Below are positions 51,756 to 60,114 of a DNA stretch of 64,000 nt, in pieces. The translations under genes were made by a program, and so were the position numbers. Origin of the DNA: an uncultured Sulfurovum sp. GTDB lineage: Bacteria; Campylobacterota; Campylobacteria; Campylobacterales; Sulfurovaceae. The notes under the pieces were generated by a model that did no database searches, had not been told where the DNA came from, and saw only the letters and a program-made list of their open reading frames with translations. Positions within the stretch are counted from its first letter, which is position 1, and every line of letters begins with the position of its first letter. The stretch is taken from positions 32,028 to 96,027 of the forward strand of contig CAJXJN010000002.1 of NCBI GenBank assembly GCA_913055205.1, written 5' to 3'.

Positions 51756-52264
51756 AATAAATCCTTTAACTCTTTTAAATTTTGTATTATTTTAACATTA
51801 AACTTATTTTCATTAATTAAATGTCCTGTTGTAACCAAAAATAGATTATGCACACCTGCCTTTATGCCTGTCTCTATATCACTATTTTTATCTCCAATCA
51901 AAATTGAATTTTCTAAATCCAAATCAAACTCTTTTTTTGCATCAAGTATCATTTTTGGTTTTGGTTTTCGACATTTACATTTTTCTTCAGGAGTATGTGG
52001 ACAAAAATATACCTCAGCTATTTGTATATCCATTTTATTAAACTCATGAATCATCCATCTATTCAATGCTATAAAATCGTCTATTGTATAAAAGCCACGA
52101 TTAATGCCTGATTGATTTGTAATAATAAAAAGTAAATATCCTTTTTTTTGAAAGTACTTCAACGTTGGGAACACTCCATCAATAAATTCAAAATCATTTA
52201 TTCTATATAAATATTCTTTTTCTTTATTTATAACTCCATCTCTATCTAAAAATATTGCTTTCAT
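51752..52264 (-). CDS. gmhB: D-glycero-D-manno-heptose 1,7-bisphosphate phosphatase
   Basis: KAIFLDRDGVINKEKEYLYRINDFEFIDGVF; CPHTPEEKCKCRKPKPKM. Confidence 0.93.
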   Translation of the reverse strand: MKAIFLDRDGVINKEKEYLYRINDFEFIDGVFPTLKYFQKKGYLLFIITNQSGINRGFYTIDDFIALNRWMIHEFNKMDIQIAEVYFCPHTPEEKCKCRKPKPKMILDAKKEFDLDLENSILIGDKNSDIETGIKAGVHNLFLVTTGHLINENKFNVKIIQNLKELKDLF

Positions 52265-52267
52265 CTA

Positions 52268-53326
52268 CTAATTCTTAATATTATAAAATTCTTTAAACCA
52301 CAATACAAACTTACTAATACCATCAGCTAAATTTGTATTTGGTTTATAATCAAACTTATTAATTAATCCATTAACATCTGCATAAGTAGAAACCACATCT
52401 CCATCCTGCATTGGCAACATCTCTTTCTCTGCAACTTTACCTAACGTGTTTTCTATAGTTTCTATGAATTCCATCAAAGCAATCGGAGCATTATTTCCAA
52501 TATTATAGACCCGGTAAGGGACAGATGAACACTCCGGTGTAGGATTTTCAGCATCCCAATTAGGATTAGGATTTGCCGGGTTATCAATTACTTTTATAAT
52601 ACCATCAACAATATCGTCAACATAAGTAAAATCTCGGCTCATCTTTCCATGATTAAACACTTTGATAGGTCTGTCATTTAAAATGGCATCTGTAAAAAGC
52701 ATAGGTGCCATATCTGGTCTCCCCCATGGTCCATAAACTGTAAAAAAACGTAAACCAGTAACTTGTAACCCATAGAGATGTGCATAAGTATGTGCCATCA
52801 TTTCATTTGATTTTTTTGTAGCTGCATATAGGCTTACTGGATGATCTGTATGATCAGAAGTTTTAAAAGGTTGTGACTTATTGAGTCCATATACCGATGA
52901 ACTTGAAGCATAAGAAAGATTTTTTACATCATGATGACGACACCCCTCAAGAATATTCATAAAACCTACAATGTTACTGTCTATATATGTATGAGGATTA
53001 TCAATAGAGTAACGAACCCCTGCCTGTGCTGCCAAATGCATAACCGCATCAAACTTTTCTTCTTTAAAAAGTTTTTCCATTCCTCTACGGTTTGAAAGAT
53101 CAAGTTTTATAAACTTATGTTTTGGATATAAAATCGATGTGGTAAACCCATTATCTACAATTGCCTCTTTTTCTACACCAAGTTCTCTAAGACGACCATA
53201 TTTTAAATTTACATCATAATAATCATTAATATTATCTAACCCCACAACTTCATCACCACGTTCTAGTAACTTTTTTGCTAAATGAAAACCTATAAACCCT
53301 GCTGTTCCTGTTACTAAGATCTTCAC
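52268..53326 (-). CDS. UDP-glucuronate 4-epimerase-type NAD-dependent epimerase
   Basis: KILVTGTAGFIGFHLAKKLLERGDEVVGLDNINDYYDVNLKYGRL. Confidence 0.93.
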   Translation of the reverse strand: MKILVTGTAGFIGFHLAKKLLERGDEVVGLDNINDYYDVNLKYGRLRELGVEKEAIVDNGFTTSILYPKHKFIKLDLSNRRGMEKLFKEEKFDAVMHLAAQAGVRYSIDNPHTYIDSNIVGFMNILEGCRHHDVKNLSYASSSSVYGLNKSQPFKTSDHTDHPVSLYAATKKSNEMMAHTYAHLYGLQVTGLRFFTVYGPWGRPDMAPMLFTDAILNDRPIKVFNHGKMSRDFTYVDDIVDGIIKVIDNPANPNPNWDAENPTPECSSVPYRVYNIGNNAPIALMEFIETIENTLGKVAEKEMLPMQDGDVVSTYADVNGLINKFDYKPNTNLADGISKFVLWFKEFYNIKN

Positions 53327-54541
53327 CTAATCACTCCCAAACAAATCACGAGTATAAACTTTTTCTTCTACATCTTTGAGATCTTCTGAAAGTCTATTTG
53401 CTACAATAACATCTGATATCTTTTTAAACTCATCCAAGTCTTTGATTACTCTTGAGTGAAAAAACTCTTCTTCATATAGTACAGGTTCATATACAACAAC
53501 TTCAATCCCTTTAGCTTTAAGACGTTTCATAACCCCCTGAATAGCTGAACTTCTAAAGTTGTCTGATCCACTTTTCATAACAAGTCTATAAATTCCCACT
53601 ACTTGGGAATTTAGTTTTGAGTTTTTAGTTTTTAGTTTTGAGTTATTTTGATCGTTGAGCATTTTGACAACACTATCTGCAATGAAGTCTTTACGGGTAG
53701 TGTTCGCTTCAACAATCGCCTGGATCATCTTGCTTGGAACATCCTTGTAGTTTGCCAGAAGTTGCTTTGTATCTTTTGGCAAACAGTAGCCACCATAGCC
53801 AAACGAAGGATTATTGTAGTGTGTACCAATGCGAGGGTCTAAGCCTACACCATCGATGATCTCTTTGGTGTTGAGTCCATGAGTCTGTGCATAAGTGTCT
53901 AATTCGTTAAAATAAGCAACACGCATTGCTAAGTAAGTGTTAGCAAAGAGTTTAATGGCTTCTGCCTCTGTTGAATCGGTAAACAGTACAGAAATATCTT
54001 CTTTGATAGCACCTTCCTTAAGAAGGTTGGCAAAAATTTCTGCACGTTCACTCTTTTCACCTACGATGATGCGTGAAGGATGCAAGTTGTCATAAAGAGC
54101 AGAACCTTCCCGTAAAAACTCTGGAGAGAAGATGATATTCTCCGTGTTGAACTCTTGTTTAACTCGTTCTACATAACCTACAGGAATAGTAGACTTTATG
54201 ACCATAACAGCATCAGGATTGTATTCCAACACATCTGCAATGACATATTCTATACTCTTAGTGTTAAAATAGTTAGTCTCTGGATCATAGTCAGTCGGTG
54301 TCGCGATGATAACAAAGTCTGCATCTCTATACGCTTCCGCTTTATCTAAAGTCGCTTTGAAATTTAGATCAGTACGCAAAAGATACTCTTCTATCTCTTT
54401 ATCTTCAATAGGTGACTTCTTAGCATTGATCATTTCAACCTTCTCAGGGATGATATCAAGTGCTACAACTTCATTGTTTTGTGCTAAAAGAATACCGTTG
54501 GATAGACCAACGTAACCTGTACCTGCTATTGCTATTTTCAT
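53327..54541 (-). CDS. ugd: UDP-glucose 6-dehydrogenase carrying an in-frame repeat-encoded insertion
   Basis: [36 protein letters not shown]; insertion [15 protein letters not shown] before [17 protein letters not shown]. Confidence 0.95.
   Translation of the reverse strand: MKIAIAGTGYVGLSNGILLAQNNEVVALDIIPEKVEMINAKKSPIEDKEIEEYLLRTDLNFKATLDKAEAYRDADFVIIATPTDYDPETNYFNTKSIEYVIADVLEYNPDAVMVIKSTIPVGYVERVKQEFNTENIIFSPEFLREGSALYDNLHPSRIIVGEKSERAEIFANLLKEGAIKEDISVLFTDSTEAEAIKLFANTYLAMRVAYFNELDTYAQTHGLNTKEIIDGVGLDPRIGTHYNNPSFGYGGYCLPKDTKQLLANYKDVPSKMIQAIVEANTTRKDFIADSVVKMLNDQNNSKLKTKNSKLNSQVVGIYRLVMKSGSDNFRSSAIQGVMKRLKAKGIEVVVYEPVLYEEEFFHSRVIKDLDEFKKISDVIVANRLSEDLKDVEEKVYTRDLFGSD
53605..53650. repeat. 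GTTTTGA/GTTTTTA heptamer array in ugd
   Basis: gttttga gttttta gttttta gttttga gttattt. Confidence 0.9.
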
Positions 54542-54584
54542 TTAATTCCTTTGGAATTCGTAATTTGTTGTTGTATAATGTTCA

Positions 54585-55835
54585 TTAACTATTTCCCTTG
54601 TACCAATCATACATACGCATTATACCTTCTTCAAGATCTATCTTATGATGCCAACCTAAAGAATGAAGCTTAGAAACATCCGTAAGCTTCTTCATCGTAC
54701 CGTCCGGTTTGTCGGTGTTGAAGTAAAGCTCGCCCTTAAAACAAATAAGATCTTTTATCATGTAGGCTAGCTCCTTTATACTAACATCTACTCCAGTTCC
54801 AATATTTATATGGGTGTTTCGGATCTCATTTGTTAATGTTGAATGCTTAATGTTGAATTTTGAATTATCTTTTTCACTATTGATGACATCAGAGAAGTCT
54901 CTGTTTTCCATGAGGAATACGCAGGCATCGGCCATATCGTGGCTCCATAAAAATTCGCGGCGTGGCTTACCGGAACCCCAAATTTCTATTGAAATTTGGG
55001 GTTGTGATAGTGGATTGTGATAGTGGATAGCAATTCCATACTTTTCAAGTACTCCAATGATCTCTTCTTTCGAAGATGATCCGTCGATGCCTTCGATGGG
55101 GAGTTTGTTAAGATCTTTTCTGATGGCATCCCAGTTGTTCTCTTCTAATACTTTTCCCAGGTGGATCTTTCTGATGAGTGCCGGAAGTACATGTGATTTT
55201 TCCAGGTCAAAGTTGTCATTGGGACCGTAGAGGTTTGTTGGCATCACTGAGATGTAGTTGGTGCCGTACTGCAGGTTGTAACTTTCACACATCTTGATAC
55301 CTGCGATTTTTGCTATGGCATAAGGTTCATTGGTGTATTCGAGTGTATCTGTAAGCAGGCAGTCCTCTGGCATAGGTTGTGGCGCATTCTTTGGGTAAAT
55401 ACAGGTAGATCCCAGGAACATCAGTTTTTTGACATTGTTCTTATAGCTTTGGTGGATAATGTTGTTCTGTATCTGCAAGTTCTCATAGATGAAGTCCGCA
55501 CGGTAGGTGTTGTTCGCCACAATACCACCTACTTTTGCTGCAGCTAGAAATACGAACTCTGGAAGCTCTGATTTGAAAAACTCATCTGTAGCTGTTGCAT
55601 CTAATAAGTCTAGTTTAACATATTTGACGGGGTTCGTATTTAATGTTGAATGTTTAATGTTTAATTTTGAATTGTTTGGGATGCGCTTATGGTAGTTTGC
55701 TACTATGTTTGTGTAGCCTTTTTCCAACAAGTTTTGAATAATAGCAGAGCCTACAAGACCTGTACCACCCGCTACAAAAATCTTTGAAGATTTTTGTAAT
55801 GGTGAATGTTTAATGTTTAATTTTGAATTATCCAT
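54585..55835 (-). CDS. fcl: GDP-L-fucose synthase with repeat-encoded insertions
   Basis: KIFVAGGTGLVGSAIIQNLLEKGYTNIV; FLGSTCIYPKNAPQPMPED; peptides NSKLNIKHSPL, NSKLNIKHSTL, NSKFNIKHSTL. Confidence 0.95.
   Translation of the reverse strand: MDNSKLNIKHSPLQKSSKIFVAGGTGLVGSAIIQNLLEKGYTNIVANYHKRIPNNSKLNIKHSTLNTNPVKYVKLDLLDATATDEFFKSELPEFVFLAAAKVGGIVANNTYRADFIYENLQIQNNIIHQSYKNNVKKLMFLGSTCIYPKNAPQPMPEDCLLTDTLEYTNEPYAIAKIAGIKMCESYNLQYGTNYISVMPTNLYGPNDNFDLEKSHVLPALIRKIHLGKVLEENNWDAIRKDLNKLPIEGIDGSSSKEEIIGVLEKYGIAIHYHNPLSQPQISIEIWGSGKPRREFLWSHDMADACVFLMENRDFSDVINSEKDNSKFNIKHSTLTNEIRNTHINIGTGVDVSIKELAYMIKDLICFKGELYFNTDKPDGTMKKLTDVSKLHSLGWHHKIDLEEGIMRMYDWYKGNS
54831..54867. repeat. heptamer array in fcl
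   Basis: gttaatg ttgaatg cttaatg ttgaatt ttgaatt. Confidence 0.9.
54976..55030. repeat. perfect 11-bp-arm hairpin followed by GTGATAG-type array inside fcl
   Basis: ccccaaatttc-tatt-gaaatttgggg then ttgtgatagtggattgtgatagtggatag. Confidence 0.9.
55636..55676. repeat. heptamer array in fcl
   Basis: gtattta atgttga atgttta atgttta attttga att. Confidence 0.9.
55803..55831. repeat. heptamer array encoding the Fcl N-terminal extension; left flank of four-helix-bundle cassette B
   Basis: tgaatgtttaatgtttaattttgaattat. Confidence 0.9.
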
Positions 55836-55836
55836 A

Positions 55837-56211
55837 TTAATTATTACCTTGTGAACTTTTTACTATTGAAGTTAACAACTTCACTATTTCATCTATTTCG
55901 TTTACCAATGTTCGAACATGCACATCATGTTTATTAAGATAATCCGTTTTTATCAATAGATTGATCCAGTATTTGCTTTCTCTGGCTTCTTTGCTCGCTA
56001 TTGCCATTTTAGCTATGAAGTCAGCTTTACTTTGACCTGCTTGTGCTTCATTAATATTAGCACCAATGGAAGTACCGCTTCTTAGCAGTTGCTTAGATAA
56101 TATATATTCTTTCTTTTCATCACACAGATACTTATAGAGTTTCACAACCCTAATAGCAAATTCAAGCGATTTATCTAAAATAACATTATCTTTCACTTCC
56201 CCTCCATTCAA
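55837..56211 (-). CDS. four-helix-bundle protein (S23/IVP, Avd-like), cassette B; start may be GTG at 56196
   Basis: KSLEFAIRVVKLYKYLCDEKKEYILSKQLLRSGTSIGANINEAQAGQSKADFIAKMAIASKEARESKYWINLL. Confidence 0.92.
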   Translation of the reverse strand: MNGGEVKDNVILDKSLEFAIRVVKLYKYLCDEKKEYILSKQLLRSGTSIGANINEAQAGQSKADFIAKMAIASKEARESKYWINLLIKTDYLNKHDVHVRTLVNEIDEIVKLLTSIVKSSQGNN

Positions 56212-56236
56212 AATTTAAAATTTAAAATTCAACATT
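56206..56236. repeat. heptamer array, right flank of cassette B (inverted relative to left flank)
   Basis: attcaaaatttaaaatttaaaattcaacatt. Confidence 0.9.
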
Positions 56237-56245
56237 GATCATGCA

Positions 56246-57397
56246 CTACTCGAAGTAATTCATGATGGTGTAGCCACCTTCTTTGAGATACTGGTCTTTT
56301 GTCATAAGATGAAGGTCAGACTGCATCATGTCGTTCACAAGTTCTTCAAGCTGATACTCTCTGCTCCAGCCAAGTTTGGTCTCTGCTTTGGTCGGGTCAC
56401 CTAAAAGAAGATCAACCTCTGTAGGTCTGAAGTATTTGGGATCAACAGCAACCACTTCTTTTCCAATTAGATCAGTGATAGTGGAGAGTGATAGTGACAG
56501 GGAATGAATACGGTCTTCATCGATGGATTTGACAATACCTACTTCATCAACACCTTCCCCTTTGAATTCAAGCTCGATCCCTGCATAAGCAAATGCCATT
56601 CTTACAAAATCACGTACTGTGGTTGTCTGTCCTGTAGCAATGACCCAGTCTTCGGGTTCCTCTGCCTGCAGGATGAGCCACATCATTTTAACATAGTCTT
56701 TTGCATGGCCCCAGTCGCGTTTTGCATTGAGGTTACCCAGATAGAGCTTGTCCTGAAGTCCCAAAGCGATCTTGGAAGCTGCACGCGTGATCTTTCTGGT
56801 TACAAAGGTTTCACCTCTTACCGGTGATTCGTGGTTGAACAAAATACCATTACAGGCGAACATGCCGTAGGCTTCTCTATAGTTAATCGTGATCCAATAG
56901 GCATACATCTTTGCTACAGCATAAGGAGAACGCGGATAGAACGGTGTTGTTTCAGATTGAGGTGTCTCCTGTACTTTCCCGTAGAGCTCAGAGGTGGAAG
57001 CCTGATAAATACGTGTCTTTTTTGTAAGCCCCAGAAGTTTAACTGCTTCAAGGATACGAAGTGTTCCTGTACCGTCAGCATTGGCAACATACTCCGGTGT
57101 TTCAAAAGAGACAGCAACATGGCTCATGGCTGCCAGATTGTAGATCTCATCCGGTTGCACCTCCTGGATAATACGGGTCAGGTTCATAGAGTCTGTCATG
57201 TCTCCATAATGGAGGATGAAATTCCTGTTCTCTACATGCGGATCCTGGTAGAGATGGTCGATACGGTCCGTGTTAAAAAGAGATGCACGACGTTTAATAC
57301 CGTGAACGATGTAGCCTTTCTTTAATAAAAATTCAGCCAAATAACTTCCGTCCTGGCCGGTTATCCCAGTTATCAGTGCTACTTTTTGCTTTGCCAT
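56246..57397 (-). CDS. gmd: GDP-mannose 4,6-dehydratase
   Basis: [44 protein letters not shown]. Confidence 0.97.
   Translation of the reverse strand: MAKQKVALITGITGQDGSYLAEFLLKKGYIVHGIKRRASLFNTDRIDHLYQDPHVENRNFILHYGDMTDSMNLTRIIQEVQPDEIYNLAAMSHVAVSFETPEYVANADGTGTLRILEAVKLLGLTKKTRIYQASTSELYGKVQETPQSETTPFYPRSPYAVAKMYAYWITINYREAYGMFACNGILFNHESPVRGETFVTRKITRAASKIALGLQDKLYLGNLNAKRDWGHAKDYVKMMWLILQAEEPEDWVIATGQTTTVRDFVRMAFAYAGIELEFKGEGVDEVGIVKSIDEDRIHSLSLSLSTITDLIGKEVVAVDPKYFRPTEVDLLLGDPTKAETKLGWSREYQLEELVNDMMQSDLHLMTKDQYLKEGGYTIMNYFE
56473..56500. repeat. GTGATAG-type array in gmd
   Basis: cagtgatagtggagagtgatagtgacag, encodes [10 protein letters not shown]. Confidence 0.7.
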
Positions 57398-57417
57398 TTT
57401 ATTTCCTTTTTATTTGT

Positions 57418-57444
57418 GTTACGTGCTACGGATTACGTGTTACG
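57418..57444. repeat. left inverted repeat (GTGTTAC heptamers) of four-helix-bundle cassette A
   Basis: gttacgtgctacggattacgtgttacg. Confidence 0.9.
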
Positions 57445-57788
57445 ATTTTTTCTCTTATTGATTTCTGTAGATTTGACAACATAGAGAGTATATGATCTGA
57501 CTCTTCTATCCATCTTTTTCCTTCTTGTTTATCTATATAATCTATATCCATTCCAATGTATGTTTGTGTAGCGAATTCAGCTGCTGAACCTTTTGCAATA
57601 TCAAGAAATCGAGCCTGTTCTTTAAAAGATTCTTTTTCCATTCCTTCAGCAATATTACTGGGGATAGAAAGCCCTGCACGGGTGATTTGATCTTTAAACC
57701 CAAAGTCTTTACACTCTTTAAAAGCTTTATAGACATTAGCAGAGAGTCTAGCACTCTTCTTCCACACATCCAATTTTTCACATTTCAT
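57426..57788 (-). CDS. four-helix-bundle protein (S23/IVP, Avd-like), cassette A
   Basis: MKCEKLDVWKKSARLSANVYKAFKECKDFGFKDQITRAGLSIPSNIAEGMEKESFKEQARFLDIAKGSAAE. Confidence 0.95.
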   Translation of the reverse strand: MKCEKLDVWKKSARLSANVYKAFKECKDFGFKDQITRAGLSIPSNIAEGMEKESFKEQARFLDIAKGSAAEFATQTYIGMDIDYIDKQEGKRWIEESDHILSMLSNLQKSIREKIVTRNP

Positions 57789-57800
57789 TTAATACCTTTT

Positions 57801-57827
57801 CGTAACACATAACACGTAGCACTTAAC
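57801..57827. repeat. right inverted repeat of cassette A
   Basis: cgtaacacataacacgtagcacttaac; reverse complement matches 57418-57444 at 23 of 27 positions. Confidence 0.9.
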
Positions 57828-57883
57828 TCTACTCTCTCTGAAAATCATCAGAGAATCTGACGATATCATCCTCCCCCTCTATC

Positions 57884-57911
57884 ACTATCACACGTCACTA
57901 TCACTATTTTG
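57884..57911. repeat. CACTATC-type array overlapping the NUDIX gene 3' end
   Basis: tatcactatcacacgtcactatcactat. Confidence 0.85.
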
Positions 57912-58391
57912 TGGGACCTTTCCCTTCTCTTTTGTAAAATAGTCTTTTACATAGGCATGTACTTCATCACTCTGCATCAGCTCTTCAAGATCGAACCATC
58001 GGTAATCATCATGCTGATCCCTAGGCAGATCCTCAAGATCTGATACTTCTATCTCATACCCAAGATTAAGATAATGGGTCGAAACAGTCTCAAAAATACT
58101 ATCGTCATAGAGATGCTCGAAAACACCGATGAACTTTGGATTATTATCAATAATTATACCTAATTCTAGCTTGCTGATACGTTTGATGGCATCCTTGATG
58201 CGCTCGTTTTTAAATACTCTACCACCCAGTGTAAAATAATATCCTTGAGCAGGTTTATTGACTCTTTTTCCGAGTAATACCTTACCTTTTTGTTTAACAA
58301 TAAGATCAACTGAGACAAGTGGTGTGTTCTCAATAAGCGTTTTAAAAAGATCTCCCTCTATATAGCCCGGATTAGTTTCTTTCAAAGTCAT
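57888..58391 (-). CDS. GDP-mannose mannosyl hydrolase-type NUDIX protein
   Basis: PLVSVDLIVKQKGKVLLGKRVNKPAQGYYFTLGGRVFKNERIKDAIKRISKLELG. Confidence 0.9.
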   Translation of the reverse strand: MTLKETNPGYIEGDLFKTLIENTPLVSVDLIVKQKGKVLLGKRVNKPAQGYYFTLGGRVFKNERIKDAIKRISKLELGIIIDNNPKFIGVFEHLYDDSIFETVSTHYLNLGYEIEVSDLEDLPRDQHDDYRWFDLEELMQSDEVHAYVKDYFTKEKGKVPQNSDSDV

Positions 58392-59901
58392 CCTCTACAC
58401 GAATGATGTCATCTTCCCCGACATATTCACCCACCTGTGCTTCGATCATCACAAGAGGGATCTTCCCTATATTTTCAAGGCGGTGGACTTCACCCATAGA
58501 GATATAGGTTGATTCGTTTGCTCTTACAGGATACTCATCTGCTCCTCTTGTGACCAATGCTGTCCCACTGACCACAACCCAGTGCTCAGAACGGTGATGG
58601 TGCTTTTGTAAAGAGAGACGTTTACCGGGTTTAACAACGATACGCTTTACTTTATAGCCCTCTGACTCATCCAGTATGGTATAGGTACCCCATGGTCTGT
58701 GTGCCGTAACATGAATGTTTGGCAGTTCAGATTTTTTCTCTTTGAGTCTTTTGACTACCTCTTTAATCTTTTGACTGCTCCCTTTTTTAGAAACCAAAAG
58801 TGCATCTGCCGTATCAATGATAATAAGGTCATCTACGTCTATCATAGCAACTTGTTTCTCAGAGAGGATCAAGTTGTTATTCGAATTTTGAATGATTAAT
58901 GCTGAATTTTGAATTGAAGTTGTAGCATTGCCATTGTTATCATGAGGTAATTCTTCGTAAAGTGCATCGAAGCTTCCAAGATCGCTCCAGTCAATATCTG
59001 AGGGAACGACCTTTACCTTGTCGCTTTTTTCCATGACGGCATAGTCTATGGATTCTTCCGGAATCTCTGCCATCGATGAGTGATCGATTCGGAGCAATTC
59101 CGGAGTGTTGAGTGTTGAGTTTTGTCCTCGTTCCTGTGGGATTGTCGCTTCGCTCAGACGGGTTTTGAGTTTTTCTATCGCTTTTTTTGAAGCTTCATAG
59201 ATCTCAGGTGCATATTTTTCTAATTCTTCCAAAAACACGCCTGCTTTGAAGCAGAACATTCCGGAGTTCCAGAAGAATTTAGTGATAGTGGATTGTGATA
59301 GTGATTGATCCTCTTGGTTCTTATGAATATATTGCTGTGCCGTTTGAAGATCAGGCTTTTCATGAAAATGAATAACATCCATCCCACAATCACTATCACT
59401 CTCAACTATCACTGAAGCAATCGCTTCAATATATCCAAAGCCTGTTTCAGCAAATTGTGGAGTGATGCCAAAAGTCACAAGATTACACTCTTCTGCAAGA
59501 TTCTTTGCTTTTTCTACGGCTTCCAGATAGGCTTCTTCATCTTTAATGAGATGATCGGAAGGAGTGACAAGAACGATCTCTTCCGGATCGAGGGCAAGAC
59601 AGGCAAGAGCAATAGCAGGTGCAGTATTTCTGCCTACAGGCTCTAAAAGATATTGTGTTGGGTGTTGGGTGTTGGGTGTTGAGTTATGCGTAAGCTCTTC
59701 GAGCTGATCTACTGCTAAAAAATACTGTTCTGCATTTGAGACAATAAACTGCGAATCACAGGATTTTTGGTTTCTTGCTACAGTCTTTTGAAAAAGAGAC
59801 TCACCCTCAAAGAGTTTTACGAACTGCTTCGGCATAAGCGTACGGCTGAGCGGCCATAAACGCGTACCTGAGCCTCCGCATAATATAATATTCGTCATCA
59901 A
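58372..59901 (-). CDS. manC: mannose-1-phosphate guanylyltransferase/mannose-6-phosphate isomerase with several repeat-encoded insertions
   Basis: NIILCGGSGTRLWPLSRTLMPKQFVKLF; FWNSGMFCFKAGVFLEE; RPWGTYTILDESEGYKVKRIVVKPGKRLSLQKHHHRSEHW. Confidence 0.96.
   Translation of the reverse strand: MMTNIILCGGSGTRLWPLSRTLMPKQFVKLFEGESLFQKTVARNQKSCDSQFIVSNAEQYFLAVDQLEELTHNSTPNTQHPTQYLLEPVGRNTAPAIALACLALDPEEIVLVTPSDHLIKDEEAYLEAVEKAKNLAEECNLVTFGITPQFAETGFGYIEAIASVIVESDSDCGMDVIHFHEKPDLQTAQQYIHKNQEDQSLSQSTITKFFWNSGMFCFKAGVFLEELEKYAPEIYEASKKAIEKLKTRLSEATIPQERGQNSTLNTPELLRIDHSSMAEIPEESIDYAVMEKSDKVKVVPSDIDWSDLGSFDALYEELPHDNNGNATTSIQNSALIIQNSNNNLILSEKQVAMIDVDDLIIIDTADALLVSKKGSSQKIKEVVKRLKEKKSELPNIHVTAHRPWGTYTILDESEGYKVKRIVVKPGKRLSLQKHHHRSEHWVVVSGTALVTRGADEYPVRANESTYISMGEVHRLENIGKIPLVMIEAQVGEYVGEDDIIRVEDDFERN
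58881..58917. repeat. heptamer array in manC
   Basis: cgaattt tgaatga ttaatgc tgaattt tgaattg; encodes SIQNSALIIQNSN. Confidence 0.88.
59104..59154. repeat. GTGTTGA array plus 32-nt dispersed core in manC
   Basis: agtgttgagtgttgagtttt + tgtcctcgttcctgtgggattgtcgcttcgct. Confidence 0.9.
59281..59308. repeat. GTGATAG-type array in manC
   Basis: agtgatagtggattgtgatagtgattga. Confidence 0.85.
59387..59413. repeat. inverted CACTATC-type array in manC
   Basis: caatcactatcactctcaactatcact. Confidence 0.85.
59654..59688. repeat. GTGTTGG heptamer array in manC
   Basis: tgtgttgggtgttgggtgttgggtgttgagttatg. Confidence 0.92.
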
Positions 59902-60114
59902 TTCTCCCCCCCCTATTTACCGTAGACCATCGATTTCCAAAAGAAAACCAACGATTTCCAGACAGATCCCCATTTATATACCCTACACTCATATATTCTT
60001 GACATTCTACCATAGAGATCATTGATATTATCCACTCTTATGCCTCTTTTATGATCAACTCACATTTGCTTCCCATTTTTATGTCAGATATGAGATACCC
60101 GTTCTTGCATTCCC

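Noticed and set aside
55803-57827. Diversity-generating retroelement
   Set aside because: Four-helix-bundle proteins resemble Avd, but no reverse transcriptase, template/variable repeat pair or adenine-directed variability is visible in the window.
55803-57827. 23S rRNA intervening sequence
   Set aside because: No rRNA gene is nearby; the genes lie between sugar-nucleotide enzymes.
59807-60022. 71-aa ORF 59807-60022
   Set aside because: Out of frame over the manC 5' end on the same strand; spurious.
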